Assembly: GCA_016584305.1 (NCBI GenBank)
Contig: JACEEZ010007257.1
Span: 310,001-374,000, forward strand
Length of the DNA: 64,000 nt
Direction of reading: 5' to 3'
Origin: Chionoecetes opilio
Lineage: Eukaryota > Arthropoda > Malacostraca > Decapoda > Majidae
In this document: in pieces, positions 1 through 10,740 of the stretch
Layout: the number at the start of each line of letters is the position of its first letter
Position numbering within the stretch: position 1 is the stretch's first letter
The notes under the pieces: model-generated
Told to the model about the DNA's origin: nothing
The model's database searches: none
What the model saw: only the letters and a program-made list of their open reading frames with translations
Made by a program: the position numbers and the translations under genes

Positions 1-292
1 ATACGACCTATTTTAGGTGTTACATCCCGGCCGCAATGCACCTATTCCAGTAGGTGCACTTACTCACTAACATGTAACAGTGTAACACCTGTGAAATACA
101 AACCTTAATTACAAGTTGCAGTACACAATACATATAGGTATAAAGTAAACCTAAAGGTAACCCACACAAATTCCTAGTTAGCTTCCGTCTCACATTTCCT
201 ATGCAATGAGCGAGCCCACGTTGCAGCGATCCGCCTACACCTCGTCGGCTAGCCCACTTTACATCTCTTCTCATTATCTAAGGACATCTCAA
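1..292 (-). other. Element A 3' non-coding region and possible LTR edge
   Basis: Positions 4-24 match 15911-15931 exactly. On the element strand this gives an LTR beginning TGTAACACC, preceded by a weakly purine-rich GGCCGGGA that could be a polypurine tract. The rest up to the C-terminal pol block has no coding signal that I recognise. Confidence 0.4.
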
Positions 293-530
293 TCAGTCTC
301 GAATCTTGCAATGATCTGTGGTGGCACTCTCCAATACACATATCTTGGTGATGGGCCTCTCGTAAGTACCTGTTGCTGTTCTGATTTCAGCGGATCTGAC
401 CAAGCCATCTGCACTCTTGTAGGTCTCTGCCACTAGTCCTAGTGGCCACTGATTCCTGGGTACGTTATCCTGCTTCATCAGCACCAGGTCGCCCATTTTG
501 AGATTGGGTCTTGGATTCAGCCACTTTTGG
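293..530 (-). pseudogene. Element A pol C-terminus (DUF5641-like)
   Basis: The translation contains MGDLVLMKQDNVPRNQWPLG and a downstream GxxRSAEIRTATG stretch, the signature of the short C-terminal domain that follows integrase in BEL/Pao polyproteins. The matching upstream frame (LQERQKWLNPRPNL) continues toward 535, where it abuts the integrase zinc-finger block in a different frame. The integrase catalytic core (about 200 residues, DDE) is absent between them, so this is a deletion junction and not a working gene. Confidence 0.75.
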
Positions 531-1041
531 CGCTCTTGTAGAGGGGTGGCTCTGACGGTGTAACTCTGGATTCCGGCAGGCTGGCCATCTGCTGTACTTC
601 TGTCTTGCCCCTCAGCCTCCTACAGATGATGCACTGGTACACTATTTTCTTTACCAACTTTCTTCCCTTGATTATCCAATAGCGTCTCCTGGTATCTGCT
701 AGTACACGTTCCACTCCAGCATGACCTGATCTCTGACGAAGATCTTCTACAATGAGCTTAGAGGCTGAGTGTTCACAGGGTAGTATCAGCTGGTGTTTAC
801 TGCACTCTTCCTGCTTGGAGTTTGACAGCCTTCCTCCGACAAACAGCAGGCCTGAGGCTGATTTCTTGGGGTCCAGTTTATCAAGACGGATCTTCTTGTC
901 CTCTAAGAGAACGTGTTGCGCTTGTCTGATAATGACTTCTTCAGCAGTTTTCAGCTCATCTGCAGCCAGTGGTCCCTTCTGATGTGATTTCTTGCGAGGT
1001 ATCTGGCGCAGTCTTAGGAGCCAAGCCATTGCTTTCTTCAT
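517..1041 (-). pseudogene. Element A integrase zinc-binding domain fragment
   Basis: The 174-residue open stretch holds an H-x3-H type finger followed by C-x2-C (residues SGHAGVERV then YQCIICRRL), the N-terminal HHCC domain of retroelement integrases. The preceding RT block ends just upstream at an in-frame TAG (1048-1050) in the same frame. The RNase H domain that should lie between RT and integrase is missing, since the RT text stops at LPSYYSS and the next residues already belong to the integrase linker. The block ends at the second deletion junction near 530. Confidence 0.75.
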
Positions 1042-1047
1042 ACGGTA

Positions 1048-2493
1048 CTAGGAAGAGTAGTAGCTCGGAAGTTTGCCCTTAGGCGTGACACATCTGGAAA
1101 TGCTGAACTTCTTGATGACAGGTATATCCTTCAGCCACCGGCCCCATTGTTCCTCCAAGTCCCTTGGCAATGATTCATCCCAGCCCTTCTGCAGTCTACA
1201 CAGCTGCTGGAACAGTTTTCTGGTCTGCAGTACAAACGGGCTCACAAATGCTAAGGGGTCATACACTGTGCTGAGGGTGCTCAAGACTCCTCTCTTGGTC
1301 TTTGGATTGCCTCTATCCTGTATTTCAAATTTGAAGTGGTCAGATTCAGTATCCCATAGCATACCAAGTACACGCTCTGTAGGCAGTTTGCTCAGGCTGA
1401 TATCCAAGGTGGTGAAGGATTTTCCCCATTCTCCTTTGAGTATGCTGTTCATCAACTCGGGTGAGTTGGAGGCAAACTTTGTCAGGCGAAACCCTCTTCT
1501 GGCCAGAAGTTGCACAACCTGGTTTGCAAGGGAAACTGCAATCTCTAGGGTATTCACAGATTTCAAGCAGTCGTCCACGTAGAAATTACGCAGAACTGTG
1601 TTCAACACGACCTGAGGGAATTCGTCTTTAAATTCTCTGGTCACTTGCTGGAGTGAGAAGTTCGCACAGCTGGGGCTCCACACACCACCAAACAGGTGAG
1701 AGGTCATGCGGTATGTCACTGATCGTCCCCCCGTATCGTCTTCCTGGAACCAAAGGAAGCGCAACACGTCTCGGTCATCTGGGGTCACTCGCACCTGGTG
1801 AAACATTGCCTCAATGTCTCCCATGAATGCAATGGCTCCCTCTCTGAACCTCAGCAAGACTCCTATCAGCTTGTTGGCCAAGTCTGGCCCTTGGCACACA
1901 TGATCGTTCAAGGATGACCTCCCAAGCCTTGCAGCACAGTCAAATACAATTCTTGTCTTGTCTGGCTTCTTAGGGTTGTGGACTGGATGGTGTGGCAAGT
2001 ACCACACTTTACCATCAGCTCTGTTAATGTCTTCAGGTGGCACCACTTCAGCATACCCTTTTTCAAGGAGCTTGTGGATCTCTCCCGTGTACCTCTCTTT
2101 CAGGTCGTTGTTTTTGTCCAGCCGTCTTCCCAACATCCGTAGTCGTTTTTCTGCCATGGTGCGGTTGTCAGGTAGACAAGGTCTCTCTGCCTTAAAGGGG
2201 ATATCCAAGGTGTAATGGTTGTTCACTAATGTCTTGCTTCTGTCCCAGATCTTCAGAGCCTTTAAGTCACTCTGAGACATTCCAGGTGTTTCGGAGTTGA
2301 TTACTTCTAACTCCCACAACTTGGACAAGTCCATTTCCAGAGCTGAAGTGGTGCGTAGAAAATGAGACGATCTCAGTGCGGGTTTGAAGGGGTCAAGTGG
2401 ACCATTAATGGCCCATCCCAGTGGTGTGTGAATGGCAAAAAGGTTCACCGGGTTGTCCTTTCTTAACTTTATCTGGCAATAAAAGGTCTGCAC
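1048..2493 (-). pseudogene. Element A reverse transcriptase
   Basis: This 481-residue open stretch contains BEL/Pao reverse transcriptase motifs in order: PVHNPKKPDKTRIVFDCAAR, a FMGDIEAMFHQV palm motif and the catalytic NFYVDDCLKS (YVDD) box, then a VYDPLAFVSPF connection. In the family this makes cDNA from element RNA in cytoplasmic particles. A frameshift near 2460-2490 separates it from protease, and a TAG at 1048 ends it just before the RNase H deletion. The YVDD box itself is intact. Confidence 0.85.
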
Positions 2494-2563
2494 AATCCTG
2501 CCCTATCAGTAGGTGCACTTGATCCACCTCTAATTCAGGTATCTCCAAGTTTTCTAGGTGTGG

Positions 2564-3805
2564 CTACCTTTGAATCTCAACACGGCTTGATAAACCCGGT
2601 AAGTCTATATTCAGAGTCGGTCTGACAGCCACTTCCGGTATGCAGCAGGGCTCCTGGGTATCACTTATGTCTGACACAAGAAGAGTGATGACTGTGGACT
2701 CTACAGGTATTCTTGTTTGGGCAATGGTGGTGAGTTCCATCTGACGAGTCACACCTCTGGCTCCCAGCTTCTCACATAACTCTTCTGTGCAGTACGTGGT
2801 GTTCGTCCCTGGATCTAACATCGCGTATGTGTCAACAATGGTATTAGTATCCAGGCACCTAACTCTAGCTGGTACTATGGGTAGAGCCAGCTTTACACCC
2901 TGACTGCTGGCAAAGTTGCTAACTGAGGTGTTCACAGTGGCGTTCTGGGGCGTAGGGTTGATTGTAGGTGTCACTATTGCAGGCGTCTGTGGTGTTGCTT
3001 CTGGTGGGGTATAATCTCCATCTCTCCTGGCTGGTAGATGAAGATACTTGTTGTGCTTCATCCCACAGCCATCCACGGTACAAATGAAGTTCCTAGAGCA
3101 GTCTCTCCCCAGGTGTCCTTGTGCAAAACAATTCACACACAGACCCTTGGACATCACAAGGTTCCAGCGGTCTTTGATCTTCATGGCCTTGAACTGTGAA
3201 CACCGTATCACATAGTGTCCTTGTCCACAACATGGACATTTACCAGCTGTCTGCTTCTTGCTCTCTGGTGCTGTTGCTCCGTTCTCTGTAAGAGCTGTAC
3301 TTGCAGTAAAACTTCCGGTATGTCTCTTCTGAAGGTTGGTCTGCTGATTCTTTACTCTGTCCCTCTTCACCAATTTCCCAAAGACAGGGTCTGAGGCCTC
3401 ATCCGAGGCATCACAAATGAACTTCACAATTTCTGTAATCTCTGCTCCTCTCCTGTACTTTGAGCGAATCTCATAGTTGGCCTTCACCCATCGAGTCTGG
3501 AGGTAATAGGGTAACTTCTCCACTATCTTGAGCATGTTGTCTCCACTTCCTAGCTGGCTGAGAGAGTTCATCTCTTTGAGAGACTCCAGGCAACAGTTCA
3601 ATTCATCAGCATACTCTCGAGGATCAACTGCTCCCTCTACATCTGGTCTGCTGGTGACCTTCCTGACCCACTCACAAGTGATATTGTAAGGGTCTCCAAA
3701 TCTTTCCTCTAGAATGCTTAATGCTCTTTTGTAGCCTTCCTCAGGGTTCTTGTAGGAGGTGCTCTTTAGTGCAAGTGCTGCTTTTCCTTTGCAGTAGCTT
3801 CTCAA
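2564..3805 (-). pseudogene. Element A gag C-terminus with zinc knuckles, and aspartic protease
   Basis: The 413-residue stretch has two CCHC-like knuckles (CPCCGQGHYVIRC, with spacing x2-x3-x4, and CVNCFAQGHLGRDC, the classical x2-x4-x4), which bind element RNA in the particle. A protease-like segment follows with the active-site sequence AMLDPGTNTTYC. A D-P-G triad in place of the usual D-S/T-G is notable. The block ends at an in-frame TAG (2564), and reading then continues in another frame into RT, so the gag-pol frame is broken here. Confidence 0.8.
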
Positions 3806-4750
3806 ACAGGCTAACTTCTGAGCTGCAGGAATGGAAAAACTGTCTATGGTGTCTTTGAATGACCTGATGAATGGCCAATATTCTAGCTCCTCCCCACTGA
3901 ATGACTGAAGTTCTCCTCTAGGTACCTGTAGAGTCTACCAGAGATTGCTGATGAACTCTTGACATGTCCAGCACCTGGTTTAAGGCATCAACAAGGATAG
4001 AAGCTGCTTTCCTTTCTGGCTCTTCTGGCTTATATGAGACGGTTCCCATGATACTCTTGAAGGTTTTTCTTGTTCTTCTCTAGGTGTACTTTGGTATTGT
4101 AGAACTCTGCTGGTAGCCTCAGGGTTTCCCGGTGTATTCATAGGTGTAGTTAAGTGTGTGGTGGGACCAAACCCTTCAGTGTCCAGCTGGTGCTCAATGG
4201 TTTGGTAGGAGTAAAGTTCCTGCTTTAACTTCTTACACTCCTCCATCATTCGGTATCTCTCCCTCTTAAGCATCAGTTCACTCTCTATCTTTGCTCTTTC
4301 TAACGCAAAGAGCTGCTTCTCCTTCTGCAGAGCTTGCTGGCGGTATCGAATTTCCAGCTGCTGCTTCTTCGACAGTTCCTTAATTTCTTCCTCTAGAGCC
4401 TTGTTCTCTGCCTCCAAACCAGGGTCAGACATGTCTCTATGTGCCTGATAATCGTCCGTCATTAAGCTTACGAGCTCAGTGTCAGCTAATTGAAACTTGT
4501 CTATTTACTCCGAGAGGGCATCCATTCTTTCCTTGACCTGAGTTATGTTCCTGATATCACCAGTCAGCTTCTCAATGATATTTATTTGCCTGGTGAGAGA
4601 TCCCTTGGCATAGCCACGCTTCCTCTTGGCATCAGCTACGGTGTCATCGTAGTTCACGGTGTCATCGTAGTCCTCAGTGTCATCGTAGTTGTCAGCCACG
4701 GTGTCATCGCAGTCCTTAGTGTCACATACGTTCTCCTGCGTAGCACTCAT
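3806..4750 (-). pseudogene. Element A gag N-terminal region, coiled coil
   Basis: Starting at the ATG ending at 4750, the translation has an acidic repeat-rich N-terminus (DDTVADNYDDTEDYDD), then a strongly heptad-patterned region (EAENKALEEEIKELSKKQQL) typical of retroelement gag coiled coils. An in-frame TAA lies at 4505-4507 and another stop at 3980. Between about 3915 and 4000 the sensible reading (LVDALNQVLDMSRVHQQSL) is in a different frame, so at least two compensating indels are present. Upstream of 3805 the frame rejoins gag (SFSGEELEYWPFIRSF, a DUF1759-like motif). Confidence 0.7.
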
Positions 4751-4851
4751 CTTCTAGGAACCTCAAGACTAGCACATTAAATTTTGAACTATTACACACG
4801 TAGTGTAAGTGGGGTGCTTTGGTGTACTTGTGGTGTTACGTCGCCAGATAT
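4751..4851 (-). promoter_or_regulatory. Element A leader and candidate primer-binding site
   Basis: On the minus strand a TGGCGACGTAACACCA stretch (complement of 4831-4846) lies five bases after the inferred LTR end at 4852. The position and TGG start suit a tRNA primer-binding site for minus-strand cDNA synthesis. The tRNA species was not identified. Confidence 0.45.
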
Positions 4852-5140
4852 TGACACGCGTTTTCTTGGTATTGGTTTATTGAAGAAACGGTTCAACTGC
4901 AGAGAAAAACAAAATTCACAATGTAAGAACCACGTTTAACGAAATCAACCATTCTTAATCACAAATACAAAATATACCTGAATCAACTCAGTCCCCATAA
5001 TAATCTCATCACGTTACACAGATTACGTAAAGCACTCATCCTTTATGTTAACTAGACCGCAAAGGTTCACACCACAAATTCATATTTCACAATCACAAGG
5101 TACACACCAAGTCTACTTTCAATTTCTGGCGCTCTCTAGG
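4852..5140 (-). repeat. Element A 5' LTR, U5-side portion
   Basis: The inferred LTR begins TGACACGCG on the plus strand (so it ends CA on the element strand). An AATAAA signal on the element strand lies at about 4875-4880, fitting the R region. The LTR is cut at 5140 by insertion of element B, whose CTAGG target duplication occupies 5136-5140 and 13908-13912. The continuation is 13913-13976, then 15211-15630 and 15901-15931. Confidence 0.45.
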
Positions 5141-5396
5141 TGATCGCCCCAGGAACAGCTACACAATTAAGGGACGACCAGGCGAAGAGCATGGACTGAA
5201 AAGCGGCTCAATTACAGGCAGCCACAAGCAGGAGGTGTAAACAGTATGGCGGCTGAGTGTCAACAACTTTATTCTCACCAGCTGGTCAGCACAACAATTA
5301 GTGAAATAAGTGTAAATATCCCTAATCTATCAAATAAAGCAAAGAAAAAATAAGTGAATTAATAAACCCCAAAAACCCCAAGGTACAAACCCAACA
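5141..5396 (-). repeat. Element B 3' LTR
   Basis: This 256-bp direct repeat of 13652-13907 differs at three sites by my base-by-base comparison. TG...CA ends are present. It contains AATAAA-like motifs on the element strand near its CTTTATT segment. Confidence 0.95.
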
Positions 5397-5541
5397 TTCT
5401 CCCCACCATAGGAGTATACAGATACTCCTAGACTTGAAACAAGAAAACCCCACCATAGGAGTATACAGATACTCTTAGACTTGAAACAAGAAAACCCCAC
5501 CATAGGAGTATACAGATACTCCTATACTTGAAACAAGAAAA
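5397..5541 (-). repeat. Three 47-bp tandem units and polypurine tract next to the element B 3' LTR
   Basis: A purine-rich GGTGGGGAGAA on the element strand abuts the LTR and is the likely polypurine tract that primes plus-strand synthesis. Immediately upstream, three units start at 5401, 5448 and 5495 with a 47-bp period. Each unit carries GGAGTAT and its complement ATACTCC around a 4-base loop, so each can form a short hairpin. The region up to 5636 is otherwise non-coding. Confidence 0.85.
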
Positions 5542-5635
5542 CCCCACAATACACATAAATCAAACATCAAGGTACATCTAGCAGGGAACATCAATATTAT
5601 TTTGAAAATTAATACTCCACAATTCTAAATTATAT

Positions 5636-6421
5636 TCACAAATCCAGCTTAACAGGAGCTTTAACCACACGTCCCCATGTGCTATATTGCACGGTAGGTT
5701 GCACAACAGGTTGTGTTTCACCCAAATCACCCGCAACCTCATTAGCAGTGACAACCTGAGGCTCCCCGTTGTTCGTCGACTGATTCTTGGGTACCAAGTC
5801 ATCAGCAGATACAACCCCCGAAGGGAAAATCTCCATGTCATACAATTTTTGGACAGGCCTACAAATAACCCCCCTGGAAGTTTTAACATTAACACTCCTA
5901 ACCACTCCATCTTTACCAGGAAATAAGTCAACAATCACACCAATAGGCCAGGACAGTCTGGGGGTATTTTCTTCCTTGACTAACACAACAGATCCTGGTT
6001 TTAAATCACATTTAGGCCTGAAACCTTTACAAGTAGGGGGTAAATTTGTAATATAATTAGTCATCCACAAATCCCAAAATTTATCAAGTTGTTTTTGGCG
6101 TACACTTTCATGCAACTTCAGGTCTTTAGAAGTAACACTAAGATGTTGGTCATTGATCATCTCCAGTTGGAAACCAGCTGTACGTCCAATTAGAAAATGA
6201 GAAGGTGTTAAGAGTTGATCTGCAGTCTCCTCACCAACATAAGTTAAGGGTCTAGAATTAATGCAAGCTTCTATCTCAAGGAGAGTAGTTTCTAGTTCAC
6301 ATCTTGATAAACACTTAACCCCAAGTGACTTTCTCAGAGCCAGTTTTACAGATCTGATCAACCGCTCCCACCAGCCTCCCCACCAAGGAGCATGAGGTAC
6401 AATAAACTTCCACTGAGGAAC
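5636..6421 (-). pseudogene. Element B integrase C-terminal part and DUF5641-like tail
   Basis: The block starts right after the RTE insertion with QWKFIVPHAPWWGGWWERLI, which holds the glutamate of the integrase DDE triad. It continues through IEACINSRPLTYVGEE and the BEL-specific C-terminal domain (LKPGSVVLVKEENTPRLSWP, GVVRSVNVKTSRG). It ends at a normal stop at 5636. The frame joins the upstream integrase block exactly if the RTE and one 12-bp target duplication are removed, so the insertion alone disabled this gene. Confidence 0.9.
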
Positions 6422-6433
6422 TAATGGGCCAAA

Positions 6434-8979
6434 TCAATCAATCAATCATTGGGGGCATACGCCGGGGGGCGCGTCGCCTCGCCCACCCTACGACGCCACT
6501 CCCGGGGGTCACCACGCGCGAGTTCCCATGCAGGCTCCTTTCCCATACCAAGCAGCTCTCGACAAGAAACATCAACTTGCCCCAGCCACGAGCCTTGTGG
6601 GCGCCCCCTTGGCCTCCTCCACACCGGATTGTCTCTTACAGATACAACCCGATGGGAAGGATCGGTTTCAGGGTAGCGTGCCACATGCCCATATAGCCGA
6701 AGTTGGCGCTGACGGACTATGCAGGTAATAGGCCTCGATTCAGTCTCACGGTGCAATCGCTGATTTGACACGTAATCATCCCAGCGATACCCCATGATTC
6801 TGCGAAGACATTTATTACCAAAGGCATTGATTCGTCTCTTCAAGTCACTATTTAGTGTCCATGTCTCACAACCATAGAGTAAGACAGGGATCACAAGCGA
6901 CTTGAAGATCCGGATCTTTGTCCTCCTGCACAGGTACCGACAACGCCAAATACTCCCGCTGAGCGAGTCCATAACACCGTGGGCTATGCCAATCCGTCGT
7001 AAGACTTCTTGACGTGACCCGCCGTCATTATGGACTGCGCTACCAAGGTATGTAAACTTTCCAAGATCTCAATGTCCTCGCCACACGCATGAACAGACTG
7101 TAGCTACTGCTTCATCTAATAAGTCTCCAAATACCTGGACCTTGGTCTTGAGCCAGGAGACCTCAAGTCCCAAAGGCTTTGCCTCCTCGTGCAGCGCCTC
7201 GAGAGCCATCACCAGGACCTCCAGCGACTCAGCAAAGATTACTGCATCATCGGCAAAACAAGATCAGTGATCTTGGTGTTGCCGACGGATGCTCCACAAT
7301 CACTTTGATCTACAACCTTGTCCAATACCCAGTCCATACAAGCGTTGAAAAGTGATGGGGCAAGGACGCACCCCTGCCTCACTCCTGTATTCACAGGAAA
7401 GAAGCTGGATACACCTGCCCCCCACACCTTCACAGCACTCTCAGTCCCAGAATACAGACCAGTTATCAAACCAATAGTCCTTGCAGGAATCCCTCGAAGT
7501 CGCAGAAGATCCCAGAGTGACTCACGATGCACTGAGTCAAACGCCTTCTTGAGATCAACATAGGCTGCAAGCATCCCCTGTCGAAACTCACGTCGGCGTT
7601 CCACCAGGACACGAAGCGCTAGGATACGGTCCGTTGTTGACTTACCAGGCGTGAACCCAGACTGCTGAGGTCTCTGATGCTTCACCAGATGACTGCGAAT
7701 TCGTGTCAGCAATAGATGGGCAAGCACCTTGCCTGGTACGCTGAGCAGTGTAATACCGCGGTAATTGTTGCAGTCCTGATGGTCCCCTTTCCCTTTCCAG
7801 ATAGGGACGACCAGCCCCCTTTTCCAGTCAGGAGGAATGGTACCTGATTGCCACACGGCAGTCAGGACAGCATGCAACCCGCGGATCATGGCCTCACCCC
7901 CAGCTTTGGAGCTCCGCACTGATATTACAAACACCAGCTGCCTTTCCACCCTTCAACTTTGCTACAGCCTCTCTGACTTCGTCAAGAGAGGGTGCGGTTT
8001 CGTCAATGGGAGGATCGGCATCCACTGCCTGTAACCCAGTGGTGTGAAGCTGTTCAGTTGGAGGGTCCACCGTGAACAACTGCCCAAAGTACTCAGCCCA
8101 ACGAGCCATCTGCCCATCCATGTCCGACACGAGGCGCCCATCTGCTGTTCGAATAGCACTCGCCCGAGAAAGGAGACTTGGAACGGAGCTTCTTCGGGGC
8201 TCGGTAGGCGGGTCGGAGGTCATTAGCGTTCAAATGACCCTCGACATCCTCAGCGAGACTCCTGACATACCTCTCCTTGTCTCTCCTCAGGAGGGTTCTA
8301 GTCCGGCGTGACAGAGCCCTGTGCTGATCCCGGTTCCCAGCCAGCCTGGCAGCGCGACTCTCCTCGATTTTCTCCAGCGTCTCCGTCGAGACAAAACCAT
8401 GCCTTGACCTCGGGCGCTCCCCAATACACTCCTTGGCAGCCTGTAGAGTTTCACGTTTAAAGGGTATCCCACAGTTCTACAGGATCCCGAGAGCACCGAG
8501 CACATCAAACCGTTTTGAGACTGCCACCGCCATACTCATGAGCACATGTCAAGTCCTTCAGTTTCTAAAGATGAAACACAGAAATGGTTACCTCTTGAGA
8601 TTCTTCTGGACTTGACATGAAGCTTAAGTGTAGCAACAACAAGTCTGTGATCTGTTCCAAAGAACTCAGCACTCCGGTAAACCCTGCAGTTCTGGAGGAT
8701 CCTCCAACGAGTACTAACGAGGATGTGGTCGATCTCCTTAGCTACACCTCCGGCATTACTATACCATGTCCAGCGGTGCAGCTCTGGTCTCTGATACCAA
8801 GAACCTGCAATTCTCAACCTTCTGGACCTTGCAAAGTTCAGAAGCAGAGAACTGTTGGTGTTTCTGGTACCGGAGCCATGGGGACCAACACACAACTCGT
8901 AGCCATCTCTCACAGTGCCAGTAGTAGCATTGAAGTCGCCCAAGACAATGAGTGTGTCCCGAGGAGGACACTGGTCTAA
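6434..8979 (-). mobile_element. RTE-type LINE copy 1, 5'-truncated, inside element B integrase
   Basis: The same family as the near-intact copy at 39802-42756, in reverse. The 3' end (low-coordinate side) is an ATTG tetranucleotide tail. TAATGGGCCAAA (12 bp) flanks both ends (6422-6433 and 8980-8991). The copy begins inside the endonuclease domain (at DQCPPRDTLIVLGDFN), so it is 5'-truncated as expected for target-primed reverse transcription. Endonuclease (GDFN, EIDHILV, GTDHRLV), RT (DLKKAFDSV, GVRQGCVLAP) and a C-terminal YGCETWTL segment are readable across several frameshifts, including near 7260, 7430 and 7920. Confidence 0.95.
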
Positions 8980-8991
8980 TAATGGGCCAAA

Positions 8992-10740
8992 GCACTTATG
9001 AATTTGATTTGATACACTAACAAAGGTCTTGGCATTATCAGAGTAGAAAACAGATGGAAGGCCTCTTCTTGCCGCAAACCGGCGGATAGCAAGCATACAA
9101 TCAATTTGAGACAAGGAGTCTGTCAGCTCCAAGTGAACAGCCCTCACCACAGCACAGGTGAACAGTAATATATACAACTTCTTGGAAGGCAAATCCATAC
9201 AAAACAGTGGCCCAGCAAAGTCAAGACCGGTTACAGTGAAAGGTGGGGCACAGTTAACTCTCAGCTTAGGTAGTGGGGCTACTGGCTGGGAGCAGGCTCT
9301 GGAATCATGTCTACGATAAGTTATACACTCCCTACATACAGTTTTGGCAAGCTTCCTCAGACCCACAATCCAATAACAACTTCTCAGAGTAGTCATAAGG
9401 GTGTTAACACCAGCATGTTTAAGGAAATCATGTTGAAAGCAAATCAAAAGCTTAGCTATGTGACCTGAGGGAATTATAATTGGGTGTTTGCTCTCATAGC
9501 TGATACTAGCATTTTCTAGTCGGCCCTTAACTCTCAATAGGCCATCATCATCTAGAAAAGGGTCAAGTGTTCTTAAAGGAGAACCTTTGGGAAGAGGCTT
9601 ACCTTGGGTTAAAGCACGAATCTCATGAAAATATTTCTCTCTTTGAATACAGTGATACACTAGGGTCTTAGCTTTCTCCAACTCTTCATATGATAAGGGA
9701 CCAGAGCATCCAATATTTCGACCTTTACAGTTATTGATGAACCTCATCACCCATGCAACAACATGTAGAGTCTTGGAAAAATGACTCCATCGAGCAAAAT
9801 CAATTACAACAGGGATGGAGTCAACAGCTACACAAATCAAATCTCTACTTTCACTGGAATACTCTTGGTGGATGAGTAAAGATGCTTCATCTTGCTGCAG
9901 GGGTGATAAGGGGTTAGACAACCATGTAGGACCATTTAACCACAGAGTACATGTTACAATATCTTCAGCATACACACCTCGGGAAATAAGGTCTGCTGGA
10001 TTGTCCTTCCCAGGGCAGTGATGCCATTGACTAGGTGATGTAAGCTCCTGAATCTCAGTTACTCTGTTTGCTACAAAGACTTTCCATCTACTAGGATCCC
10101 CCTTAATCCAAGATAAAGCAACCTGAGAGTCTGTCCAGCAGTACAGGTGTACATCATCAGCCAAGCAAAGGGCGGATTTAGCAAACACAGCCAGTCTTGC
10201 ACAAAGTAAGGCACCAAGCAATTCCAATCTAGGCAAAGAAATTCTTTTGACTGGAGCCACCCTTCCCCTGGACACAACAAGAGACACATCAAAGTAATCA
10301 TATGTAGAGGGAATTCTCAAGTACACACAGGCTCCATACCCTTTCTCAGAGGCATCACCAAAAGCATGCAGTTCTAAACCAGTGAGCAGTTTCCATGAAA
10401 ACCCAGGAAAGTAACAGCGTGGAATGTTAAATGACTGAAGAACTTTGAGACCCTCAACCCATTTTTTAAACTTTCGCAACCAGTCTTCCGGTAATGTCTC
10501 ATCCCAGTCAAGACCAAGCCGCCAAATGTCTTGAAAGAGAATTTTAGCGAGCATAATACAGGGGCTAATGAGACCAAGAGGATCAAAAAGTCTTGCAATA
10601 ATACTGAGAACAGCTCTTTTAGTAGATACAAGATCTTGGTGCAAACCTACATCAAAGCACTCAAAGGCAAAGTAATCCAAGGGCAAGCACCACTGCATTC
10701 CAAGGACCTTGACTATGCCATCTCTACCCTGCTCAAGGTT
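8992..10740 (-). pseudogene. Element B RNase H and integrase N-terminal and core domains
   Basis: RNase H motifs are ELHAFGDASEKGYG, LPRLELLGALLCARL and CWTDSQVALSWI, carrying the acidic catalytic residues. Integrase follows with a zinc finger (HDFLKHAG then CRECITYRR) and two DDE aspartates (GLDFAGPLF and VFYSDNAKTF). The block is open in one frame from the TAG at 10741 down to the RTE junction. The product would degrade template RNA and integrate cDNA; here integrase is severed by the LINE. Confidence 0.9.

Noticed and set aside
8617..8979. Plus-strand 120-residue frame over RTE copy 1
   Set aside because: Antisense shadow of the RTE endonuclease gene; the same shadow appears at 40300-40578.
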